Shown: piece after piece, positions 6,985-12,565 of the stretch
How positions within the stretch are numbered: the first letter of the stretch is position 1
Layout of the letters: every line of letters begins with the position of its first letter
Assembly: GCA_050742535.1 (NCBI GenBank)
Contig: JBOGIQ010000065.1
Span: forward strand, 1 to 21,655
Length of the DNA: 21,655 nucleotides
Source of the DNA: Gp6-AA40 sp050742535
GTDB taxonomy: Bacteria > Acidobacteriota > Vicinamibacteria > Vicinamibacterales > UBA2999
Direction of reading: 5' to 3'
Position numbers and translations under genes: made by a program
Notes under the pieces: model-generated
What the model was told of the DNA's origin: nothing
The model's input: the letters and a program-made list of their open reading frames with translations, nothing else
The model's database searches: none

Positions 6985-8387
6985 ACGCGCCCGCCGCCCT
7001 CACCTTCGCCGGGATTCAGCACGAGCGCCTGCGCGCACATCTCTTCCCCGGTGACGGGCTTGAGGCGGCCGCGATCCTGTTGTGCAGCCGCTCGTCGTCT
7101 CCGCGCATCCGGCTTCTCGTGCGGGACATGATCTTGGTGCCTCACGAAGCATGCCGAATTCGGCGCGCCGATTTCATCGCCTGGCCCGGTGAGTACATCG
7201 AAAAGGCGCTTGACCGCGCCGAAGCCGAAGATCTGTCCGTAATCCTGATGCACTCGCATCCCGGAGGCCTCTTCGCTTTTTCTGCCGCAGACGATGACAG
7301 CGACCGGCTCGTCATGCCGAGCCTAATTGAGAATCACGGAGGCTTTCACGGTTCGGCCATCATGGTGCCGGAGGGCGCCGTGCGTGCGCGCTGGTACGAC
7401 CGCGAGCTGCGCGTGCGCCCGGTCGATCTCGTCACCGTCGCGGGCCATGACCTTCTGTACTGGTGGGAGGAGGATGCGACAGGGGGTGGACGCTTCGCGC
7501 GGCCGCTCGCCTTCACCAGCGGCATGAGTCGTGAGCTCAAGCGCCTTACGGCAGGCTTCATCGGCGTGTCCGGTACCGGCTCGATCAACGCCGAACAGGC
7601 CTGCCGTCTCGGCTTCGGACGCGCCAAGCTGATCGACTTCGACAAGGTCGAGCGCAAGAATCTAAATCGCATCGTGAACAGTACGCTGCGCGATGCGCAT
7701 GCGCACCGCCTGAAGGTGCACGCTTTTGCGGAGGCGGTGCGCGGGTATCGCGGCGAGGGCGTCGCCGAAACGATCGCGCTTTCGATCCTGACGCGCGAAG
7801 CGGTAATCGAGGCTAGTCAGTGCGACGTGCTGTTCTGTTCAGTGGACTGCCTCGAGGCGCGGCACGTCGCCGACCTCATCGCGACCGCCTTCCTGGTGCC
7901 ACTGTTCGACGTCGGAGTCGTGATCCCGCTTCGCGGCGCCGGTGCCGAGCCCGCCATCGGCGATGTCTGCGGTCGTATCGACTACGTGCAGCCCGGACGA
8001 TCGACGCAGCAGGATCGAGGCGTGTATTCCCCGGAAAGCCTGCGTGCGGAGTACCTGCGTCGCACCGCTCCCAACGCTCATCGTGAGGAGCTGGCCGCCG
8101 GCTATATCCCCGGGCTCATCGACGAAGCTCCCGCAGTGATCACGTTGAACATGCGCGCTGCCGCCGCATGCATGAACGAATTTATCGCCAGAGCCTATCC
8201 GTATCGCCATGAGCCGAACGAGCGCTACGCCAGGACCTTCTTCAGTCTCGCCGCCTGCGAAGAGGAGTTCACTGCAGAAAGCGCGTTCGTGACGAGCGGC
8301 AACACAGCGGTCCTCGGACGTGGCTCGCTGGAGCCTCTCCTCGGGCTGCCATTCTTGGCGCCGGCATCGGGTAGTGAGGCGGCATGA
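6981..8387 (+). CDS. JAB (JAMM) peptidase fused to E1-like ThiF adenylyltransferase (468 aa)
   Basis: The N-terminal ~150 residues are a JAB/JAMM metallopeptidase with all ligands present: E28, H91-x-H93, S101 and D104 (HSHPGGLFAFSAAD). This fold trims or removes ubiquitin-like proteins. Residues ~190-400 are a ThiF/MoeB/E1 Rossmann domain. The nucleotide loop is G195-V-S-G-T-G200, followed by D219 and D221 (LIDFDKVE), the NLNR motif (227-230), K245, and D289 with R294 (SVDCLEARH). Adenylation should therefore work. The later segment where related E1s carry C-x-x-C after a Pro-Gly turn instead reads PGRSTQQDRGV, without cysteine. The start ATG overlaps the upstream TGA, and its own stop overlaps the next gene, again as ATGA. 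It probably activates the Ubl domains of the first gene and also processes or deconjugates them. Confidence 0.9.
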   Translation: MNAPAALTFAGIQHERLRAHLFPGDGLEAAAILLCSRSSSPRIRLLVRDMILVPHEACRIRRADFIAWPGEYIEKALDRAEAEDLSVILMHSHPGGLFAFSAADDDSDRLVMPSLIENHGGFHGSAIMVPEGAVRARWYDRELRVRPVDLVTVAGHDLLYWWEEDATGGGRFARPLAFTSGMSRELKRLTAGFIGVSGTGSINAEQACRLGFGRAKLIDFDKVERKNLNRIVNSTLRDAHAHRLKVHAFAEAVRGYRGEGVAETIALSILTREAVIEASQCDVLFCSVDCLEARHVADLIATAFLVPLFDVGVVIPLRGAGAEPAIGDVCGRIDYVQPGRSTQQDRGVYSPESLRAEYLRRTAPNAHREELAAGYIPGLIDEAPAVITLNMRAAAACMNEFIARAYPYRHEPNERYARTFFSLAACEEEFTAESAFVTSGNTAVLGRGSLEPLLGLPFLAPASGSEAA

Positions 8388-8716
8388 GATTGCCCTTGTG
8401 GTGGCGGCGCCTGGCGTCACGTCTTGGCCCTCCGCGTCGACTGCGGATCGTCGCGGGAGACAGTTTGCCTAAGAGGCTGCCGTGGCGCGACGTCGTTCTC
8501 GCCCGCGACGCAGACGAAGACTGGTGCGTTGGTATGCGCTGCCCCTGCGGATGCGGGCAAACGCTGGAGCTGCTGACAATTCGTGAAGCAGCGCCTCGTT
8601 GGGACCTGATCATCAATGCGGCTGGCCTACCAAGCCTCAAACCCTCTGTCTGGCGACAAACCGGCTGTCGCTCGCACTTTTGGCTGCGAAATGGCCGAGT
8701 GGACTGGTGCGAGTAG
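8384..8716 (+). CDS. DUF6527 family protein, probable zinc-binding (110 aa)
   Basis: The order LPWRDVVLARD, DWCVGMRCPCGCGQ, WDLIINAAG, PSVWRQTGCRSHFWLRNG is that of the DUF6527 family, which I know as a companion of multi-ubiquitin/E2/ThiF operons. C53, C55, C57, C95, H98 and C109 could form a small zinc site. The N-terminus is basic and tryptophan-rich (MRLPLWWRRL). The ATG overlaps the E1 stop by four bases. Its place as the third coupled gene suggests a direct part in conjugation or target choice, such as an E3-like or adaptor role; that is inference. Confidence 0.82.
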   Translation: MRLPLWWRRLASRLGPPRRLRIVAGDSLPKRLPWRDVVLARDADEDWCVGMRCPCGCGQTLELLTIREAAPRWDLIINAAGLPSLKPSVWRQTGCRSHFWLRNGRVDWCE

Positions 8717-8769
8717 TCGCCAATCGCGCTTCGTTGACGACGAGTTGTCCCATTGCACTAACGCACCCC

Positions 8770-8787
8770 GCTGCTGTCGGCAGCAGC
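8770..8787 (+). terminator. Hairpin after the ubiquitin-like operon (weak terminator candidate)
   Basis: GCTGCTG and CAGCAGC form a 7-bp stem with a TCGG tetraloop, 53 bases after the DUF6527 stop codon. No T-run follows, so a standard rho-independent terminator is doubtful. The rest of the 8717-8908 gap shows nothing else. Confidence 0.3.
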
Positions 8788-8908
8788 CCTGGACCTGCAT
8801 CGGCCCACGGGCTGCGTGTTCTGCTTCTCGTCGACGACCTGTGGGAGACTGACTGTACGGTGAGACGCTTCGCCGAGGTCCTGGCGCAAGTCCTCGTGAG
8901 ATCCCAGA

Positions 8909-9724
8909 ATGTCCAGCACTCATCCCCGGATACTTGAAATCGCTTTGAAGCGTCCGGAGAAGTTCTTCAAATACACGGCTCTGGACGGTGAACGACGGGA
9001 ATGGACGCGCAACCTTGTCGTGAACTCCGACCTGTTTTTTGCCCGACCCAGCATGTTCAACGATCCACTTGACTGCCGGATTCCACCCTCGTTTGAAGCG
9101 GACCCGGTGGACATCGAGCGGTTCTGGCGAGACAAATGGGCACGCCAAGGGCGGCCCCCTCGCAGTCAGGAGGAATTGGATCGACTAATCGCGAAGTCGG
9201 CAACCGAAAGTGGGCGGCAGGAACTGACGAAAGTCTATTACGACCTTCTTGATACCTACGGAATCGCTTGCTTCAACTCTAGGCCAGACAACTTTCTGCT
9301 GTGGTCGTACTACGCAGCGTCGCATGCTGGCGTGGCCGTGCGGTTCGACACCGGAGACAAGTTCCTTGAGCAGATTCCACAACCGTATCTACCGCTCAAA
9401 GTGGAATACGCAAAGGACTTTCCGCGCGTGTCGCTCTATGACCCGGACCGACTCAGATTTATCCAGAACACCCTGGGGACCAAGGCCGAAGCGTGGCAGC
9501 ACGAAGAGGAGTGGCGGTTGATCGCGATCGGACGCTCCGGGATCACTCGCATGCCGACGGGGATGATTGATGGACTCGTTCTCGGGTTAAGAACACCGCC
9601 TCAAGTCGAAATCGAAGCCCGCGGCTGGATAGCGGAGGCGGGGCGCGATATCGAACTGATGCGCGTTCGTCATCGAGCCAACAGCTTCGCGCTGGAAGTG
9701 GTGCCTGCCGATTCAGTGGCCTAA
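8909..9724 (+). CDS. DUF2971 domain-containing protein (271 aa)
   Basis: The family's ordered landmarks are all present. FFKYTALDG (19-27) leads to LFFARPSMFNDPLD (42-55), then GIACFN with LLWSYYAASHAGVAVRFD, then a VEYAKDF strand and WQHEEEWRLIA. The function of DUF2971 is not established, although such genes are common in accessory and defence-type regions. The start ATG 8909 has no clear ribosome site. It stands 192 bp from the conjugation operon in the same direction and could be read through from it. The length is normal and the frame is intact. Confidence 0.85.
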   Translation: MSSTHPRILEIALKRPEKFFKYTALDGERREWTRNLVVNSDLFFARPSMFNDPLDCRIPPSFEADPVDIERFWRDKWARQGRPPRSQEELDRLIAKSATESGRQELTKVYYDLLDTYGIACFNSRPDNFLLWSYYAASHAGVAVRFDTGDKFLEQIPQPYLPLKVEYAKDFPRVSLYDPDRLRFIQNTLGTKAEAWQHEEEWRLIAIGRSGITRMPTGMIDGLVLGLRTPPQVEIEARGWIAEAGRDIELMRVRHRANSFALEVVPADSVA

Positions 9725-9876
9725 CGTGGTGCGACGGCCGGCGTACTGCGGCCTTTACTCGGGCTGATCGCCGCGTGTTCGTTAACGTTGCTGCCCATAC
9801 CCGACGCCTACAGATCGGCAGGAGCCCTGGCGGGCACGCGCTGGCGATCCTGCTCTATCGCCGGCTCGGTGCTCCT

Positions 9877-10287
9877 CTATTCATAAGCGGCCATCGCGAT
9901 TCGCCCCGGCAAGAGATCGATGTTGAGATTACGGGGAATCGTCCGGACCGGCTCCTTGGTCAACGTTTTCTATAACCCGGGGCCAGAGGGTGCCAAATTT
10001 GATTACGGCTATCGCGGGACGCCCGTAGCCATTCCGTTGAAGTTCGACGCGTCGGAAAGCGCGCACCGGTATGCAATCGAGTGGGAACCAGGTCAAATCC
10101 GGTGGCTCGTAGATGGCGAAGTAGTTCACCATCGTGTGGCGTGTGGGACCCGACTCCCATTCCGGATCTCCCCATGACGTTACACGTCAACGCGTGGCCG
10201 ACTCGCTCACAAGAGCTTGCGGGCCGATTGGCACATCGCTCCCTGCCCGCGTCAGCCGTCGTGCGAAGTATCGCTGTTGATGCGTTC
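9877..10287 (+). pseudogene. Glycoside hydrolase family 16 remnant, frameshifted
   Basis: Homology continues across three blocks in two frames. Block 1 contains the GH16 catalytic signature E-I-D-V-E (9913-9927; context RDSPRQEIDVEITGNRPD). Near 9955-9965 the reading moves to the next frame, with NVFYNPGPEGAKFDYGYRG and then HRYAIEWEPGQIRWLVDGE, a classic GH16 stretch. Near 10137-10147 it returns to the first frame with VWDPTPIPDLPMTLHVNAWP and ends about 10287. The two shifts compensate each other. The N-terminal half of a normal GH16 domain and any signal peptide are missing. This is a decayed beta-glucanase-type gene at the right end of the island. Confidence 0.8.
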
Positions 10288-10402
10288 GATGCGAGCGCCG
10301 AAGCACTTTGCCACTCGCGGACGTCCTAGCGGTCCGTTGCGCCCCGGAGACCGTCGATCCGCCTCAACCATTGGACGATTAGGTTCGATTGGGTCCAAGA
10401 TA

Positions 10403-10474
10403 GGTCCACCAGCCTTCGCTCACGCGAGCTGACGCCGAAGCGTGAGCTTCGGCTAGGCAAGCCAGCGCGAAGGC
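10403..10474 (+). repeat. Right copy of 72-bp direct repeat (att-like)
   Basis: This copy matches 119-190 with five mismatches, four of them in the last 20 bases. It starts with GGTCCACCA, the tRNA-Ala 3' end, although no tRNA gene is here. The ends GCCTTCGC (10412-10419) and GCGAAGGC (10467-10474) pair, and 10434-10453 forms an inner 8-bp hairpin. It stops eight bases before the stop codon of the next minus-strand gene. Between 10288 and 10402 I see no gene; 10382-10389 reads GGTTCGAT, as in a T-arm. Confidence 0.8.
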
Positions 10475-10482
10475 TACAAACC

Positions 10483-11034
10483 TTATGGCCGCTCGACCGG
10501 CTTGATCGGCTCGGTCGTCTCGATCACGACCGCGGCGCGCGGAATGTCCAGCGACGCCAGCATCTTCTGAACCGGCTGCGTCCTCGAATCGTCCTCAACG
10601 CCAACCGCTACCCGATTCCTGGCTTCGTCCAGATCGACGAACACCACCCCGGGCAGCGACAACAGCCGGCCGGCCCGCCGCGTCCACGCGGCAAGCTCCG
10701 ACATCGTGTACTGACCTGCGACCGCATGCGCGCCGGCTGCTGGTATCGAGCCCGGACCGAATACGGTCTCGATGGCCGCGCGAGCGGCGGGTAACTGCGC
10801 GCGGTCCTTCAGATACACCGCCAGCCGACCTTCCTTATCGACGTACATGCCGCCGAATCCCGGCGCGGCACGCTCGACGCGCAGCAGCAGGTCGTCGTGT
10901 GTCTCCATCTTGGTGGCGTTCTGCGATTGACGCGCGGCCAGATGCTCTCCGTGCAGGAGGACAGCCGCAGCCATTGCCAGCACCAGGCAGGGAACGAGAA
11001 GGGGCGGAGCCGCGATGCGGCCGGAAGGCTTCAT
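10483..11034 (-). CDS. Exported propeptide-like protein lacking a protease domain (183 aa)
   Basis: A signal peptide or membrane anchor spans ~8-28 (a long Pro/Leu/Val/Ala run). Residues ~45-100 read FGGMYVDKEGRLAVYLKD. Residues ~110-177 (LPGVVFVDLDEARNRVAVGV, IPRAAVVIETTEPI) match the propeptide of the neighbouring serine protease almost motif for motif. The catalytic domain that should follow is absent: translation ends at KPVERP and the repeat begins eight bases later. It may be a stand-alone foldase or inhibitor of the upstream protease, or a protease gene whose 3' half was lost at the island edge. ATG 11034 begins just before the signal sequence; a longer frame to 11151 would overlap the protease gene and the hairpin. 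It is probably co-transcribed with the protease gene. Confidence 0.7.
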   Translation of the reverse strand: MKPSGRIAAPPLLVPCLVLAMAAAVLLHGEHLAARQSQNATKMETHDDLLLRVERAAPGFGGMYVDKEGRLAVYLKDRAQLPAARAAIETVFGPGSIPAAGAHAVAGQYTMSELAAWTRRAGRLLSLPGVVFVDLDEARNRVAVGVEDDSRTQPVQKMLASLDIPRAAVVIETTEPIKPVERP

Positions 11035-11050
11035 GGCCGATCGACGTGAA

Positions 11051-11087
11051 CCCGCGAGCGGCTGCTGTTCAGCAGCTCGCTCGCGGG
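11051..11087 (-). other. Strong intergenic hairpin between protease gene and downstream gene
   Basis: CCCGCGAGCG (11051-11060) pairs perfectly with CGCTCGCGGG (11078-11087), and inside it GCTGCTG pairs with CAGCAGC, with one bulged T and a tiny loop, giving 17 bp in total. It lies 20 bases after the protease stop codon on the minus strand and 16 bases before the next ATG. No T-run follows. It could partly terminate transcription, protect the protease mRNA 3' end or limit translation of the second gene. Confidence 0.65.
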
Positions 11088-11107
11088 CTCGATGTCTGAC
11101 GTAGAGC

Positions 11108-12154
11108 TTACTGCGTCTGCAGCGCGCCGAGCTCCCCTTCGATGTTGGCAATCGGGCTGTAGATGAACTGCGTGCCGGATGAGTTGCCGCCCCACAGATT
11201 CCCGAGGAGCGTCACGTTGTTGCCCCCCTCGATCCTGAAAACCGGCGAGCCGCTGTCGCCGCCCTGAACGATGACGGCATTCTTGTTTTCGACCCACGTC
11301 TGGCAGAGCAGCACGATATTGCTGCCCGAGACGCCCGTGTTCGTGCACGTGCGGATGACGTTGCCCTGTCCCCAACCGGTCGTCCGGCCGACTTTGTTGA
11401 CTTGTCCGCTCGTGGCCACGGCTTCGCCGGTAATGGTGAACTCGCCGGCAATTTCCAGCGACCCGTTATTGGGGCCCGTGGTCTTCGCGATCTTGCCGAG
11501 CGCGAAACCCACGCCATCGGCGCCGGCGACGAAGTTCGAATCCGAACTGCGGCACACCCGCCCTTTGGGACAGCCTTTGCCGTTGCGAACATACGGCGGA
11601 TCCACCGTCTCCGTGCCAATCAACTCGCCCGACACTTGATTGAGCGGCTGATAGTAATCCGTGCCATCGACGCTGCCCTGGTTCGTGCTGCAATGCGACG
11701 CCGTGACGAACCCCAGAACGCCATTGCGGATGGCGTTGAATCCCAGGCTGCACACATACTGCGAGAAACGGATCTGGTAACCGGCCTGAACGGGACGAAT
11801 AGAGTCGCGAAGAGTCGCCACCTGGAAGATCGGTTCGGTCTCGATGATCTCGATGTCCTGCGCGGACACGCCAAGCCGCGCGGCGGTGGCCCGAACCAGC
11901 CCCTGCATGTCGGCGTCGAGGACGCCCACGACGACGCGGCCGCGCGTTTCATCGGCGTCGGTAAACACCACGCCGGCCAACTCGAAGACCGGCAGCAGTC
12001 GCTGATTCAGCGCTTCGAGATTCGCAAGCCCCGGCGCGGAATCCGATCGCCCCTGCGCGCTGACGACACGATCACCAGACGGTCCGCCCGCCGCAAACGC
12101 GAGGGCCGCGACAGCCAACAGACCAAGACGTAACCTTCGAAACGGTTTGTACAT
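11108..12154 (-). CDS. Secreted chymotrypsin-like (S1) serine protease with propeptide (348 aa)
   Basis: A signal peptide (1-~34: basic start, hydrophobic LGLLAVAALAFAAGG, SAQ at the end) is followed by a propeptide (~45-112) containing LAGVVFTDADETRGRVVVGV and IEIIETEPI. The mature domain has the full triad: H154 in FVTASHC, D205 in RSSDSNF, S301 in QGGDSGSPVF. Six cysteines (135, 155, 195, 201, 270, 284) suggest disulfides outside the cytoplasm. The ATG has GGGGAAA five bases upstream. The propeptide is the alpha-lytic-like kind that helps folding. Substrates are unknown; nutrient or cell-wall proteolysis is the usual role. It is transcribed from the promoter at 12219-12248. Confidence 0.92.
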   Translation of the reverse strand: MYKPFRRLRLGLLAVAALAFAAGGPSGDRVVSAQGRSDSAPGLANLEALNQRLLPVFELAGVVFTDADETRGRVVVGVLDADMQGLVRATAARLGVSAQDIEIIETEPIFQVATLRDSIRPVQAGYQIRFSQYVCSLGFNAIRNGVLGFVTASHCSTNQGSVDGTDYYQPLNQVSGELIGTETVDPPYVRNGKGCPKGRVCRSSDSNFVAGADGVGFALGKIAKTTGPNNGSLEIAGEFTITGEAVATSGQVNKVGRTTGWGQGNVIRTCTNTGVSGSNIVLLCQTWVENKNAVIVQGGDSGSPVFRIEGGNNVTLLGNLWGGNSSGTQFIYSPIANIEGELGALQTQ

Positions 12155-12218
12155 AGATTTCCCCGCTGTTACGGATTACGCGAACCAGAAACCACTGAGC
12201 GCGATCGGCGGAACAAGC

Positions 12219-12248
12219 AGTATGCGGAGCCACACGAACCGTTGTCAA
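12219..12248 (-). promoter_or_regulatory. Sigma70-type promoter for the protease gene
   Basis: On the minus strand a perfect TTGACA (12248-12243) is followed after 18 bases by CATACT (12224-12219). The predicted start near 12212 gives a leader of ~58 bases ending in the GGGGAAA ribosome site of ATG 12154. Confidence 0.5.
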
Positions 12249-12333
12249 CTTCAATTCTGCCTACGGTTTGCACGGTTTCTCGCAAAGAACGTGAACACGC
12301 CCGCAGGCGCGTAAAAGAGTGTGCAGGGAGCGC

Positions 12334-12352
12334 GGCGGCGTCAGGCGCCGCC
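12334..12352 (-). terminator. Hairpin over the stop codon of the kinase operon
   Basis: GGCGGCG (12334-12340) and CGCCGCC (12346-12352) form a 7-bp stem with a 5-base loop that contains the stop codon of the DHp gene. A short T-run (CTCTTTT) occurs some 20 bases downstream, too far for a textbook terminator. Confidence 0.35.
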
Positions 12353-12565
12353 GGCCGTTTCCAACTGCTGTGAGAGCTCGCGCAGCTGTGTGGCTATTGC
12401 CGCCACGCCATCAGCCGCCAGACGAATCTCGGTGAGATAGGCGCCGACTGCTGAATTCTGTTCGAGCTCCTCGCCGAGCGACGCGAAGCCGAGGATTGTG
12501 GCGCACAGGTTGTTCAGGTCGTGAGCCGCCTCGCGCAGCGTTTTCGCGGATGCATCGTTCATCAT
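12341..12565 (-). CDS. Stand-alone DHp/HisKA-like phosphotransfer protein (74 aa)
   Basis: The whole protein is one helical-hairpin domain with an H-box, L-R-E-A-A-H15-D-L-N-N-L, followed by a second helix (LTEIRLAADGVAAIATQLREL). This is the dimerisation/phosphoacceptor domain of the HDxNN type found in hybrid kinases, with no ATPase domain behind it. Its ATG-ATG start overlaps the kinase stop codon, with GGAG five bases upstream, so the two are made together. It could dimerise with the kinase, be phosphorylated by it in trans, or pass phosphate from the receiver domain. The frame is intact and it ends naturally, so it is not an obvious fragment. Confidence 0.75.
   Translation of the reverse strand: MMNDASAKTLREAAHDLNNLCATILGFASLGEELEQNSAVGAYLTEIRLAADGVAAIATQLRELSQQLETAGGA

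Noticed and set aside
8770..8787. Strong rho-independent terminator after the ubiquitin-like operon
   Set aside because: The stem is only 7 bp and has no T-run, so it is kept as a weak candidate only.
128..10402. An integrase or transposase within the repeat-bounded region
   Set aside because: I looked for tyrosine/serine recombinase and DDE-transposase motifs in all long frames and saw none; the mobility claim rests on the repeats alone.
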